This document shows positions 8,874 through 18,266 of a stretch of 64,000 nt of DNA, in pieces. The stretch covers positions 191,342 through 255,341 of the forward strand of contig JBMNGN010000003.1 of NCBI GenBank assembly GCA_050949865.1, read 5' to 3'. The position numbers were made by a program, and so were the translations under genes. This DNA comes from JBMNGN01 sp050949865 (GTDB taxonomy: Bacteria; Bacillota; Syntrophomonadia; Syntrophomonadales; Syntrophomonadaceae). Within the stretch, counting starts at the first letter, position 1, and each line of letters opens with the position of its first letter. Below the pieces are notes generated by a model that saw only the letters and a list, made by a program, of their open reading frames with translations, did not search any database and was not told where the DNA came from.

Positions 8874-10436
8874 ATGCCCGATAAATCATATTCGGAAAGC
8901 AAAACAGACGATAAATTTCAAACCCTGCTTAATAATGCCAATGCTGCCCGGGTTATTTCCCAGGTAGTGGAAAGCACGATTGGCCCGAAGGGCCTGGATA
9001 TCATGATGGTGGATGGTTTTGGCGACGTTTTAGTCAGTAATGATGGCGTAACTATATTAAAAAGCATGGAAACCCAACATCCTGCGGCCAAAATGATAAT
9101 CAATACCGCCCGGGCACAGCAGAATGAGGTGGGAGATGGTACTACAACTGCTACTATTATTGCCGGGACCCTGGTTGCCGAGGGAGTAACCCAGGTTTTA
9201 AAAGGAGTACCGGTAACCATGGTCATTGAAGGCATAAAATTGGGAACTAAAAAGGCGGTAGAATTAATCCACCAACATACCCGAAAAATTGCTTCTCTTG
9301 AAGATGGCCGGTTATTTGATATCGCCTGCATAGCCGGGAGAGGCCATACAGATATAGCTAAGCTGGTGGTTGAGGGAGCTAAAATTATAGGTGAGGAAAG
9401 ATTGCTTGATAGGGAATATAAATTTACTGATGCTATCATGGCTAGGGAATCATCCGGTAACCAGGTTTTAAAGGGTATTATTCTTAACAAAGAACCAGTC
9501 AACAAGGATATGCCGTTAAACCTGACCGAACCCCGCATATTGGTGATAGATGATGCTTTAGGGCCTGAAGATATTAATCATGATGCGATGAAAACCGAAT
9601 CCGGTTTTCAGTATTATTTAAAAGCCAGAGAGACATACCAACAGAATTTGAGCAAGATAGTTGATCTTAAGGTAAATCTTGTGGTTGTAGATCGGGGTAT
9701 TGATGATATAGCAGAGGAAGTCCTTACCCAGGCCGGGGTTATGGTTATTCACCGGGCATCTTCCAAAGAAATTCAGAAATTATGCAAACATACCGGGGCC
9801 AGGAAGATTAAGCGGGCTACGCTAAACCGAGATCTAGATTGCATAAAAAGTTTTCTTGGCCGGGCCCAAACCGTAACCGTTGATCAAAAACTAAAATATA
9901 CCTTAGTTATAGGCGGTCAGGCCGAAAATAATGCCACGGTTGTAGTTGGGGCATCTACTGAAGAGGTTGTTGATGAAAGGGAACGGATAGCCAAAGATGC
10001 TGCCTCAGCAGTTCAGGCAGCTTTACAAGGGGGGATTGTCCCCGGTGGTGGGGCTATTGAAGTATGGATTGCTGCCCAGCTGGAGAATTATGCCCAGGGG
10101 GTGGAAGGTATGGTATCATTTGGGATATCGTGCGTTAAAGAAGCCATCCTTAAACCGTTTATATGTATGGTTGACAATGCCGGGTTTAATTCTCTGGAAA
10201 AACTGAGAGATGTAATTGCAGCTCAGAAAAATAAAGGGCTTGATTCTATTGCAGTTAACTTTAATAATGGTTTACTAATAAATGTTATGGATCAGGGAAT
10301 AGTTGATCCTGCCTTAGTCAAAACCAAGGCATTGGAAATGGCAAGTGAAGTAGCAGTGGCTATTCTTCGGATTAATACCATTATTAAGATGAGGAATGAA
10401 AGGTCAGACCTGGATGAATCAGATATTATGGATTAG
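8874..10436 (+). CDS. Group III (archaeal-like) chaperonin, thermosome family
   Basis: The 520-residue protein is a chaperonin but not GroEL. It shows the ATP-site blocks GPKGLDIMMVDGFGDVLVSNDGVTIL and GDGTTTATIIAGTL near the N-terminus and GGGAIEVWIA near the C-terminus, as in archaeal thermosome and CCT proteins. It lacks the GroEL C-terminal GGM tail, and no groES is nearby. The apical segment around residues 225-290 is long enough for a built-in lid. Such genes inside dnaK operons are known from a few Firmicutes, for example Carboxydothermus hydrogenoformans, and are called group III. ATG 8874 has GGAGGT at 8864-8869; an earlier ATG at 8856 overlaps the hrcA stop but has no ribosome site. 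Confidence 0.93.
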   Translation: MPDKSYSESKTDDKFQTLLNNANAARVISQVVESTIGPKGLDIMMVDGFGDVLVSNDGVTILKSMETQHPAAKMIINTARAQQNEVGDGTTTATIIAGTLVAEGVTQVLKGVPVTMVIEGIKLGTKKAVELIHQHTRKIASLEDGRLFDIACIAGRGHTDIAKLVVEGAKIIGEERLLDREYKFTDAIMARESSGNQVLKGIILNKEPVNKDMPLNLTEPRILVIDDALGPEDINHDAMKTESGFQYYLKARETYQQNLSKIVDLKVNLVVVDRGIDDIAEEVLTQAGVMVIHRASSKEIQKLCKHTGARKIKRATLNRDLDCIKSFLGRAQTVTVDQKLKYTLVIGGQAENNATVVVGASTEEVVDERERIAKDAASAVQAALQGGIVPGGGAIEVWIAAQLENYAQGVEGMVSFGISCVKEAILKPFICMVDNAGFNSLEKLRDVIAAQKNKGLDSIAVNFNNGLLINVMDQGIVDPALVKTKALEMASEVAVAILRINTIIKMRNERSDLDESDIMD

Positions 10437-10446
10437 AGGTGATTGA

Positions 10447-11067
10447 ATGGAAAAAAATGAAGAATTGATGCCCGAAATCCCAGCAGAGAATGAACAAATG
10501 CAAGAGGAGATTAAATTACGAGAAGAAGCTGCCCCTGGTGATGACGAGGAAAAAACCGGCTTGGCTAGTGCCCAGGAAGAAGCTGCTTCTGACCGTGTTC
10601 AGGAAGAAGTACTGGCACTAAAGAAGGAACTGGAGCTGGCTAGAGAGGAAGCAAACAGGAATTATGATCAATACCTTAGGGCGCTGGCTGAAGCTGATAA
10701 CATAAAAAAAAGAGCCCAGCGGGAACGCGATGAATACATTAAGTTTGCGGCATTGCCTTTGATCAAAAACCTTTTAACGGTATTGGACGATTTGGAAAGA
10801 GCTGTAAAAATGTCTGATAACCAGGATTACGAGGTATTAATTAAGGGGATTGAAATGATAACCAAGAAGCTGCAAGAAATCCTGCAGGCAGAAGGCTTAA
10901 AAGAGATCGAGGCCCTGGGCAAGGCTTTTGATCCCCAGTTTCACGAACCGCTGCTAATGGAAAAAAGCGACAGTTATCCTGAAAACACAGTGATTGAAGA
11001 GCTGCAAAAAGGCTACACACTGCATGGGAGAGTGATCAGACCCAGCTTAGTTAAAGTAAGCAATTAA
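10447..11067 (+). CDS. grpE: Nucleotide exchange factor GrpE
   Basis: The 206-residue product has an acidic, disordered N-terminus, a long coiled coil (residues about 50-95, VLALKKELELAREEANRNYDQYLRALAEADN) and the C-terminal beta domain ending GYTLHGRVIRPSLVKVSN, the GrpE signature region. GrpE releases ADP from DnaK. A GAGGTGATTG site precedes the ATG by a few bases, and the gene follows the chaperonin by 10 bases within the heat-shock operon. Confidence 0.97.
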   Translation: MEKNEELMPEIPAENEQMQEEIKLREEAAPGDDEEKTGLASAQEEAASDRVQEEVLALKKELELAREEANRNYDQYLRALAEADNIKKRAQRERDEYIKFAALPLIKNLLTVLDDLERAVKMSDNQDYEVLIKGIEMITKKLQEILQAEGLKEIEALGKAFDPQFHEPLLMEKSDSYPENTVIEELQKGYTLHGRVIRPSLVKVSN

Positions 11068-11098
11068 TATACTATTTCTTGTGTGGAGGTGCAGAAAA

Positions 11099-12901
11099 AT
11101 GGGAAGGGTAGTAGGTATTGACTTGGGTACTACTAACTCTTGTATTGCTATAATGGAAGGTAATGAGGGTAAGGTTATAACCAATGCTGAAGGAGAGCGC
11201 ATTACCCCATCGGTAGTAGGTTTTTCAAAAACCGGGGAAAGACTGGTAGGCAGAGTGGCTAAACGGCAGGCCATTACCAACCCGGAACGAACCGTAGTAT
11301 CTATTAAAAGAATGATGGGTACTGATTATAGAGCCGAAATAGAAGGCAAGAAATATACTCCTCAAGAGATTTCAGCCATGATTTTACAAAAGGTAAAAAA
11401 GGATGCCGAAGCCTATCTGGGTGAGAAGATAACCCAGGCAGTAATTACAGTACCGGCTTATTTTACCGATTCTCAGCGACAGGCTACTAAAGATGCAGGA
11501 AAAATAGCGGGCCTGGAGGTGCTGCGTATTATTAATGAACCTACCGCAGCTGCCTTGGCATACGGCTTAGATAAGGAGGATAATCAGACTATCCTGGTCT
11601 TTGACCTGGGGGGAGGTACCTTTGACGTATCGATCCTGGAAATTGGTGATGGGGTTTTCGAAGTAAAGGCCACCAGCGGAAACAACCGTCTCGGCGGGGA
11701 TGACTTTGATGACAAGATTATTAACTGGCTGGTACAAGAATTTAAACAGGAAACCGGTGTGGATTTGCGAAACGATAAAATGGCAATGTTCAGGCTTAAA
11801 GAAGGTGCTGAAAAGGCTAAGCATGAGCTTTCTGGAGTCATGAGTACCGATATTAACATACCTTATATTACTGCTACCCCGGAAGGGCCCCTTCACCTGG
11901 AAAGGACTTTAACCAGAGCCAAGTTCAACGATATGACCGCTGATCTGGTGGAAAAGACTATGGGGCCTACCCGTCAGGCTATTAAAGATGCAGGCTTAAA
12001 GCCGGAACAGATAGATAAAATAATCTTGGTGGGGGGCTCAACAAGAATACCAGCCGTACAGGATGCGATTAAGAATTTTATCGGTAAAGAACCATTTAAA
12101 GGTATCAATCCTGATGAGGTTGTGGCAATAGGTGCAGCGATTCAAGCCGGGGTGTTGTCAGGAGAGGTCAGCGATGTAGTCCTGCTTGATGTGACTCCTC
12201 TATCATTGGGAATAGAAACCCTGGGCGGGGTATTTACCCGGATTATTGAAAGGAACACGACCATTCCGACCTCTAAGAGCCAGGTTTTTACTACCGCTGC
12301 TGACAATCAACCTTCAGTAGATATCCATGTTTTGCAAGGTGAAAGAAAAATGGCCGCAGATAATGTTACATTGGGACGGTTCCAGCTTGCCGGCATACCC
12401 CCGGCTCCCAGAGGGGTGCCTCAGATTGAGGTTAAATTTGATATTGACGTTAATGGAATTGTAAATGTAACAGCCAAGGATCTGGCCACCAATAAAGAAC
12501 AGAAAATAACCATTACTTCCTCCAGCGGTTTGTCCAGTGAAGACATTGAAAAAATGGTTAAGGATGCCGAAAAATATGCTGAAGAGGATGAAAGGCGTCT
12601 TAAGGAGATAGAAATTAGGAATTCGGCAGACAGTATGATTTATCAGGCAGAAAAGATTATGAAAGAGCACGCTGATAAAATGGAGGAAGACACCAAGAAC
12701 CAGATTAATACAGCCAAGAATGAACTGTCTGAAGCCCTGGCTGGAAATGATTTAGAAAACATAAAGGCTAAATCAGAGGCTCTAACTAAGGTGGTTTATG
12801 ATTTTACAGCTAAAATATACCAGCAGACAGGTGCTCAGCAAGGCCAACCAGAAGATGTGGTGGATGCCGATTATAAAGTGAGCGATGACGAGACAAAATA
12901 A
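11099..12901 (+). CDS. dnaK: Chaperone protein DnaK (Hsp70)
   Basis: The product starts MGRVVGIDLGTTNSCIAIMEG and has all Hsp70 ATPase blocks (NEPTAAALAYGLD, DLGGGTFDVSILE, LVGGSTRIPAVQ), the substrate-binding domain and a helical lid; 600 residues is normal for Gram-positive DnaK. DnaK binds exposed hydrophobic peptides in the cytoplasm with GrpE and DnaJ. The frame is open from GTG 11081, but GGAGGTG at 11085-11091 fixes ATG 11099 as the start. Confidence 0.98.
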   Translation: MGRVVGIDLGTTNSCIAIMEGNEGKVITNAEGERITPSVVGFSKTGERLVGRVAKRQAITNPERTVVSIKRMMGTDYRAEIEGKKYTPQEISAMILQKVKKDAEAYLGEKITQAVITVPAYFTDSQRQATKDAGKIAGLEVLRIINEPTAAALAYGLDKEDNQTILVFDLGGGTFDVSILEIGDGVFEVKATSGNNRLGGDDFDDKIINWLVQEFKQETGVDLRNDKMAMFRLKEGAEKAKHELSGVMSTDINIPYITATPEGPLHLERTLTRAKFNDMTADLVEKTMGPTRQAIKDAGLKPEQIDKIILVGGSTRIPAVQDAIKNFIGKEPFKGINPDEVVAIGAAIQAGVLSGEVSDVVLLDVTPLSLGIETLGGVFTRIIERNTTIPTSKSQVFTTAADNQPSVDIHVLQGERKMAADNVTLGRFQLAGIPPAPRGVPQIEVKFDIDVNGIVNVTAKDLATNKEQKITITSSSGLSSEDIEKMVKDAEKYAEEDERRLKEIEIRNSADSMIYQAEKIMKEHADKMEEDTKNQINTAKNELSEALAGNDLENIKAKSEALTKVVYDFTAKIYQQTGAQQGQPEDVVDADYKVSDDETK

Positions 12902-12933
12902 AACCAGGTTAATAATCGGGAGAGGGAATAGAG

Positions 12934-12957
12934 CCCGGGAATATGACTATTTCCGGG
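12934..12957 (+). other. Hairpin in the dnaK-dnaJ gap
   Basis: CCCGGGAAT and ATTTCCGGG (one G-U pair) flank a 6-base loop. No T-run follows, so it is more likely an mRNA processing or stability element, or a partial attenuator between dnaK and dnaJ, than a terminator. Confidence 0.5.
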
Positions 12958-12988
12958 TTCGTCAGGTTTTTAGGAAGGTGGGGGACAG

Positions 12989-14131
12989 ATGTCCACTAAG
13001 CGAGATCTTTATCAAGTACTGGGAGTAACGAGAAATGCTTCACCGGAAGAGATTAAAAAGGCGTACAGGAATAAGGCCAGAAAGTTACACCCTGATGTAA
13101 ACCGGGATGATCCGAAGGCGGAAGAAAAGTTTAAAGAGGTTTCTGATGCTTACGCAATCCTGAGCGATCCCCAAAAACGCGAAATTTATGATCGCTACGG
13201 TCATGATGCTTTTGATCCGACCAAAAATGCTGGAACAGGCGGGTTTGGTTTTGATATAAATGACTTTGGCACCGGATTTGGAGACATTTTTGATATATTC
13301 TTCGGTGAGGGAAGAGCCACCGGCGGTAGAAGAAGAACTGGACCGCAAAGGGGAGAGGATAGGGAGGTTCGGCTGGAGATTAATCTTGAAGATGCTATTT
13401 TTGGCATAGAAAAAGAGATTGAAATCAGCCGGGTGGAAAAGTGTGAAAAATGTAACGGCAATGGAGCTGAACCCGGCTCTAAAATAACCACCTGCCCTAC
13501 CTGTAATGGAAAAGGCCAGGTGCGTACTGTCCAGACTACCCCCTTCGGCAGGTTTGAGACGATTCGGACCTGTGCCAGCTGTCATGGAGAGGGTACTATA
13601 ATTGAAAACCCGTGTACGGTTTGTAGAGGAACCGGCAAGGCTAGAAGAAGAAGGAAGATAAATGTAAGAATACCAGCTGGGGTTGATACCGGCTCAAGGT
13701 TAAGAATCCAAGGGGAAGGGGAAATAGGTGTATTTGGCGGGCCCCCGGGTGACTTATATATATATATTGTGGTCAGACCTCATTCCCGTTTTGTAAGGGA
13801 AGCCAATAATCTTCTAACCAGCGTACAGATCGATTTTGTTCAAGCGGCTTTGGGGGCGGAAATAGAAATACCCCTTTTAGGGGGAGAAAAACACAGGCTT
13901 ATTATCCCTGAAGGTACCCAGCCAGATGATATTATTACGGTTAAAGGCAAAGGGGTTCCCCATATACACAGCCACCGGATGGGAGACTTGAAGGTTAAAA
14001 TAAAGGTTACCATTCCTAAGAGGTTATCCAAGAAGCAAAAAGACCTCTTGATGGCTTTCAACGACGATAAAGAAGAGGTAAGAGAACAGAAGAAAGGGAT
14101 CTTTGAAAAATTCAAAGATGCGATGGGTTAA
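12989..14131 (+). CDS. dnaJ: Chaperone protein DnaJ (Hsp40)
   Basis: The 380-residue protein is a full type I DnaJ: J domain at residues 5-70 with the HPD motif (KLHPDVNRDD), a Gly/Phe-rich linker (GTGGFGFDINDFGTGFG), four zinc-binding repeats (CEKCNGNG, CPTCNGKG, CASCHGEG, CTVCRGTG) and the C-terminal substrate-binding domains. It stimulates DnaK ATPase activity and delivers substrates. A GGTGGGGG site lies just before the ATG. Confidence 0.97.
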   Translation: MSTKRDLYQVLGVTRNASPEEIKKAYRNKARKLHPDVNRDDPKAEEKFKEVSDAYAILSDPQKREIYDRYGHDAFDPTKNAGTGGFGFDINDFGTGFGDIFDIFFGEGRATGGRRRTGPQRGEDREVRLEINLEDAIFGIEKEIEISRVEKCEKCNGNGAEPGSKITTCPTCNGKGQVRTVQTTPFGRFETIRTCASCHGEGTIIENPCTVCRGTGKARRRRKINVRIPAGVDTGSRLRIQGEGEIGVFGGPPGDLYIYIVVRPHSRFVREANNLLTSVQIDFVQAALGAEIEIPLLGGEKHRLIIPEGTQPDDIITVKGKGVPHIHSHRMGDLKVKIKVTIPKRLSKKQKDLLMAFNDDKEEVREQKKGIFEKFKDAMG

Positions 14132-14140
14132 TGACATATC

Positions 14141-15046
14141 ATGATCTGGAAAGAGTTAGTAGTGACAACCGAACGCAGGTGTGCTGATCCGGTAGCAGGT
14201 ATTATGATTAATCTCGGGTGCAACGGGGTTGCTATAGAAGATACTTCTGTGCCAAATGATGATCATAACCTGTCCCCAATAATAAGTTATCCTATGGGGG
14301 AACAGGTGAAAATCAAGGCCTATTTTGGTCTGGATGAAGGTTTAGCCCAGGATTTAAAGGAAAAGTTGGCTATAGTTGAGGAAACCTTCGGGGTTAAGTG
14401 TTTTTTTTCCATTAATGAGGTTAATGATGAAGATTGGAAGGAAACATGGAAAGAGCACTATCATACCTTTAAAATTGGCCGTCGTTTAGTTATTAAGCCC
14501 ACCTGGGAAGAATACCATGGGCAGGCTGATGATATAATTATTGAGATGGACCCCGGTATGGCCTTTGGTACCGGACTCCATGCTTCCACTCGTTTTTGCC
14601 TGGGTTTCCTGGAAGAATATATAGAGGGCGGAGAGAGGGTATTTGATGCCGGGTGCGGTTCGGGTATTTTATCTATTGCCGCAGCTAAACTAGGCTCAGG
14701 ACCGGTAATTGCGGCCGATATTGACCAGCTGGCAGGCAGGGTAGCGTTGGACAATATTAGACTCAATCAGGTTGAAGATATGGTTGAAGTCAGAGTTGGA
14801 GATATATTTGAAGAAATCCTGGAACAGGAAATCGATATGGTCCTGGCTAATATAACTGCCGAAGTGCTGTATGAGTTTATCCCCCGGTTATCAGACAACC
14901 TAACCCAGGGGGGAGTATTTATTGGTTCGGGCATAATTGATTCCCGTTGGCCATGGTTGAAAAGGCAACTGGAGCTTGAAGGTTATAAAATTGAAAAAGT
15001 ATTGACTGATGCCGATTGGGTAGGTGTAGCTGCACGCCGGTTATAA
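14141..15046 (+). CDS. prmA: Ribosomal protein L11 methyltransferase
   Basis: PrmA methylates lysines and the N-terminus of ribosomal protein L11. The 301-residue product shows DPGMAFGTGLHAST, the SAM-binding VFDAGCGSGILSIAAAKLG and LANITAEVL motifs. The start ATG 14141 follows the dnaJ stop by 9 bases and has only a weak ribosome site, so translation may be coupled. dnaJ-prmA-rsmE-mtaB is a conserved Firmicutes order. Confidence 0.95.
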   Translation: MIWKELVVTTERRCADPVAGIMINLGCNGVAIEDTSVPNDDHNLSPIISYPMGEQVKIKAYFGLDEGLAQDLKEKLAIVEETFGVKCFFSINEVNDEDWKETWKEHYHTFKIGRRLVIKPTWEEYHGQADDIIIEMDPGMAFGTGLHASTRFCLGFLEEYIEGGERVFDAGCGSGILSIAAAKLGSGPVIAADIDQLAGRVALDNIRLNQVEDMVEVRVGDIFEEILEQEIDMVLANITAEVLYEFIPRLSDNLTQGGVFIGSGIIDSRWPWLKRQLELEGYKIEKVLTDADWVGVAARRL

Positions 15047-15130
15047 CCATGAAATACCGGCATTCATCTGTATTAGGGATTGGCGGTTTATTGAAAAAAT
15101 AGTATCCAATATGGTTAAGGGGGAGCGGAA

Positions 15131-15874
15131 TTGCACCGTTTTTTTGTTTCTGCTGACCGGGTTAATGAGCATACCCTTAAAGCTGTCCTTGATAGGCAGC
15201 AAAGCCGCCATGTAGAAAAAGTTCTGCGGTTAAAAGTCGGTGATGGCCTGATACTTTTTGACGGAAGTGGAAAGGAATACGAGTCGGTTATTTCAGGCCG
15301 CGGCAAAGATGGTCTGACTGTCGATATTAAGAAAATCTGCCGGAAAAATCTTGAACCCCCTATAAAATTAACCCTTTTTCAAGGGATAGCTAAAGGCAAT
15401 AAGATGGATACCATTATACAAAAGGCGGTTGAGATTGGAGTCCATAAGATTTGCCCCATAATAACCGACCATACTACGGTTAACCTGCAAGGAGACAAGC
15501 TGTTGGCCAAAGTTAAGAGATGGCAGGTAATTGCCACTGAAGCCTGCAAGCAGTGTGGAAGAAATGAGGTTCCTGTGATTAGTGAGGTAGAGACTTTCCC
15601 TCAAGCGTTGGCGGCAGTTGAGGGAAGGCATTGCTTATTGTTATATGAAAAGGGAGTACACGGCCTGAAACAAATACTAAGAGAAAATCCCGGAATGGAA
15701 GGGGAGGTCTCCCTAATAATCGGACCTGAAGGAGGATTCTCCGTTTCCGAGGTAGACCAGGCCAGGGAAAAAGGAGTAGCTATTGCCAGGCTGGGGCCGA
15801 GGATATTAAGAACCGAAACGGCCGGCTTGGTAGCGATAAGTATTATCATGTACGAATACGGCGACATAGGATAG
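15131..15874 (+). CDS. rsmE: 16S rRNA m3U1498 methyltransferase
   Basis: RsmE is a SPOUT-class enzyme that methylates N3 of U1498 in 16S rRNA. The 247-residue product has the N-terminal PUA-like region (DRQQSRHVEKVLRLKVGD) and the C-terminal trefoil-knot SAM site (LIIGPEGGFSVSEV, then LGPRILRTETA). Start is TTG 15131 behind AAGGGGGAG. Confidence 0.95.
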   Translation: MHRFFVSADRVNEHTLKAVLDRQQSRHVEKVLRLKVGDGLILFDGSGKEYESVISGRGKDGLTVDIKKICRKNLEPPIKLTLFQGIAKGNKMDTIIQKAVEIGVHKICPIITDHTTVNLQGDKLLAKVKRWQVIATEACKQCGRNEVPVISEVETFPQALAAVEGRHCLLLYEKGVHGLKQILRENPGMEGEVSLIIGPEGGFSVSEVDQAREKGVAIARLGPRILRTETAGLVAISIIMYEYGDIG

Positions 15875-15884
15875 AAGGGATAGT

Positions 15885-17192
15885 TTGAAGAAGGTTGCCT
15901 TTTACACTCTGGGTTGCAAGGTTAACCAGGTAGAAACTGAACAAATTAAAGAAGATTTTATTAATCAAGGGTATTCCATTGTAGATTTTGATGGCCAGGC
16001 TGATATTTATATAATCAATACCTGCACTGTTACCCATGTAAGCAATCGGAAATCCAGGAGTATAATAAGAAGAGCAGTTAAGGGCAATCCCCGGGCACTG
16101 GTGGTAGTAACCGGCTGTATGGCGCAAACTGAAACCGAGCAAATAAAAGCAATTGAAGGAGTAAGCCTCATAGTCGGTAATAGAGAAAAAGAAAATGTAT
16201 TAAAAATTGCCGAAGAATTTATCCAAACAAAAGGGTCCTTGGCTATTATTGCAGATAAGATTTCCCGTACCCAACCCCTAAAACCGGTTATATATCAACA
16301 ACCGCATGACAGAACTCGGGCTTTTGTTAAAATTCAGGATGGGTGTGAGAATTTCTGCAGCTATTGTATAGTGCCTTTTGCCCGAGGACCGGTCCGGAGC
16401 AAGTTACCTCAGGATGTTGTGCAAGAAGTGCAGCAATTAGTTGGGTTAGGGTACAAAGAAATAATACTGACTGGAATCCATATTGGTTCTTATGGGGTGG
16501 ATTTAGGCAATTATAATATCGTAAAGATTTTAGAGACTATATTAAACCAGGTCAGTGGTGAATACAGAATAAGATTAAGCTCTATTGAACCGACTGAATT
16601 CAGCCCAGCATTGGTATCACTAGCAGCTGAAGAAAACAAGATTTGCCCTCATTTTCATATACCTTTGCAAAGCGGCAGTAACCGAATTTTAAGGGAAATG
16701 AATCGTTCATATACCCAAAGGTTTTACCAGGACTTAGTTGATGGTATTGCAAGCAAAATACCTGATTCCGCAATTACCACTGATGTTATGGTGGGATTTC
16801 CGACGGAGGAAGAGGAAGATTTTAGACATACCTACAGGCTGATTGAGAAATTACCGGTTTTTGATCTACATGTATTCAAGTATTCAAGCCGGCCGGGGAC
16901 TAAAGCTGCTACTATGTCCGGCATGGTACCAGAGGAGGACAAGAAGATAAGGAGCAGAAAATTATTAGAATTGGCAGAACAAAAAAGATTACGGTATATG
17001 AATTTTTTTCTGAATAAAGAGCTCAAAATACTAGTAGAAGAAAAAATAGGGAACACCGCCTACAAGGGATTAAGTGACAACTATATTCAGGTTGTGTTCA
17101 ATCATGGAAAGGATTTAAGAGGGCAGCTGGTAAAGGCTCAAATCCTGGAAATCAAGGATAACCAGGCAATAGGGCAATTGGCTGCAGATTAG
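15885..17192 (+). CDS. mtaB: tRNA t6A37 methylthiotransferase MtaB
   Basis: MtaB converts t6A to ms2t6A at position 37 of ANN-decoding tRNAs. The 435-residue protein has the N-terminal MTTase domain with cluster cysteines (YTLGCKVNQVET, INTCTVTH, VVTGCMAQ), the radical-SAM motif CENFCSYC (CX3CX2C) and a C-terminal TRAM domain. Start is TTG 15885, 10 bases after rsmE. The gene probably ends the long heat-shock transcript, though no clear terminator was found behind it. Confidence 0.95.
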   Translation: MKKVAFYTLGCKVNQVETEQIKEDFINQGYSIVDFDGQADIYIINTCTVTHVSNRKSRSIIRRAVKGNPRALVVVTGCMAQTETEQIKAIEGVSLIVGNREKENVLKIAEEFIQTKGSLAIIADKISRTQPLKPVIYQQPHDRTRAFVKIQDGCENFCSYCIVPFARGPVRSKLPQDVVQEVQQLVGLGYKEIILTGIHIGSYGVDLGNYNIVKILETILNQVSGEYRIRLSSIEPTEFSPALVSLAAEENKICPHFHIPLQSGSNRILREMNRSYTQRFYQDLVDGIASKIPDSAITTDVMVGFPTEEEEDFRHTYRLIEKLPVFDLHVFKYSSRPGTKAATMSGMVPEEDKKIRSRKLLELAEQKRLRYMNFFLNKELKILVEEKIGNTAYKGLSDNYIQVVFNHGKDLRGQLVKAQILEIKDNQAIGQLAAD

Positions 17193-17214
17193 TTATTATG
17201 ATAACTGCTAAAAG

Positions 17215-17243
17215 TGGACTGAACTCAAAACTAGATATATACT
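17215..17243 (+). promoter_or_regulatory. Possible sigma-A promoter before the HIT/rpsU genes
   Basis: TGGACT (17215-17220), 17-base spacer and TATACT (17238-17243) lie about 85 bases before the HIT gene start. Confidence 0.35.
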
Positions 17244-17328
17244 AGATGTATAATTATTTTAGACCTCTTCATAAATAAAGCAAATGATTCCCTGGAATAG
17301 ATAGAACCTGGCCGAGGAGGTGACAAGG

Positions 17329-17679
17329 ATGAATAATTCAGATTGCATTTTCTGCAGAATTGCTAGCAGAGCAATCGATGCTACCATCATATATGAAGAT
17401 GATCAAATAATAGCAATTCAGGATGTTAACCCAGTTGCCCCAGTACATATATTATTGATACCTAAGATGCATATAGAATCGTTAAACCAGGTGGATGGCG
17501 AGCAGGTTGGGATTTTAGGCCGAATCAATTTTGTAGCCGCACAGTTGGCTAAAGAGCTTGGAATTGCTGAAGCCGGATACCGTTTGATAAATAATTGCGG
17601 CGAGTTTGGCGGGCAATCTGTTTTACACCTGCATTACCACCTCCTGGGAGGAAGAGAACTGGCTTGGCCTCCCGGTTAA
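17329..17679 (+). CDS. HIT-family nucleotide hydrolase/transferase
   Basis: The 116-residue protein is a Hint-type histidine triad protein: N-terminal CIFCRI zinc-type motif and the C-terminal triad LHLHYHLLGG. Members hydrolyse adenosine phosphoramidates and related nucleotides. GAGGAGGTGA lies just before ATG 17329; an in-frame GTG at 17320 falls inside that ribosome site and is unlikely to be used. HIT next to rpsU is typical for Firmicutes. Confidence 0.93.
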   Translation: MNNSDCIFCRIASRAIDATIIYEDDQIIAIQDVNPVAPVHILLIPKMHIESLNQVDGEQVGILGRINFVAAQLAKELGIAEAGYRLINNCGEFGGQSVLHLHYHLLGGRELAWPPG

Positions 17680-17756
17680 TATTGACTCTTAAACCATATA
17701 GATAGTACAATAATATGGTGTACACTCAAACCTGGTGCAGTGAGGGGAGGGAAATA

Positions 17757-17933
17757 ATGTCTGAAGTAAAAGTAGGTAAAAATGAATCCCTTGATAGTGC
17801 TCTTAAGAGGTTTAAACGTTCCTGCCAGAAAGCAGGAGTTATGCAAGATATTAGAAAACATGATCATTATGAAAAGCCGAGCATAAGAAAGAAGAAAAAG
17901 TCTGAGGCCGCTCGCAAAAAGAGAAGGTTCTAA
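17757..17933 (+). CDS. rpsU: 30S ribosomal protein S21
   Basis: The 58-residue product (MSEVKVGKNESLDSALKRF start, very basic C-terminus KKKKSEAARKKRRF) is S21, which helps mRNA base-pairing at the 3' end of 16S rRNA. The frame extends upstream to 17715 but GGGGAGGG at 17743-17750 fixes ATG 17757. The usual downstream yqeY gene is missing. Confidence 0.96.
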   Translation: MSEVKVGKNESLDSALKRFKRSCQKAGVMQDIRKHDHYEKPSIRKKKKSEAARKKRRF

Positions 17934-18004
17934 GAGGAGTCCATAACCATGAGTTTCTTCGCATTACTTTTTACCCGAATGATATTTTTGCTTCTACGAA
18001 GAAC

Positions 18005-18040
18005 AAGGTCTGATAGACAGCGCAGGTTTATCAGACCTTT
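18005..18040 (+). terminator. Terminator behind rpsU
   Basis: AAGGTCTGAT (18005-18014) pairs perfectly with ATCAGACCTT (18030-18039), followed by a short T-run. Confidence 0.75.
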
Positions 18041-18097
18041 TGCTATTATTCGATCCAGGGTTTCTGTTACAATAACTGGTATAAAGGGGGATGTTTG

Positions 18098-18214
18098 ATG
18101 GGATTCATGAATAAAGGAATGCAAAACAAGAAGCAGAAAAAGGCCTTTTTTATAATCATCAGCCTGGTATTGGCATCCTTTCTGCTCAGTATTATTGCAG
18201 TTGCTTTTATCTAA
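18098..18214 (+). CDS. 38-residue single-span membrane peptide
   Basis: A short frame starting MGFMNKGMQNKKQKK and continuing FFIIISLVLASFLLSIIAVAFI. It has a basic N-terminus and one strong transmembrane helix, with GGGGG at 18085-18090 upstream and its own terminator downstream. It lies between two terminators, so it appears to be its own transcription unit. I do not recognise a family; its composition resembles small stress- or envelope-associated membrane peptides. Confidence 0.5.
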   Translation: MGFMNKGMQNKKQKKAFFIIISLVLASFLLSIIAVAFI

Positions 18215-18239
18215 TACCATAAAAAAGTGATTATCCGCA

Positions 18240-18266
18240 AACACCTCAAAAGGTGTTTTTTGCTTT
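18240..18266 (+). terminator. Intrinsic terminator behind the small peptide gene
   Basis: AACACCT / AGGTGTT stem with a CAAA loop (18240-18257) followed by TTTTGCTTTTTT. The next 240 bases, up to the CoA-transferase start, hold no gene I can support. Confidence 0.8.
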
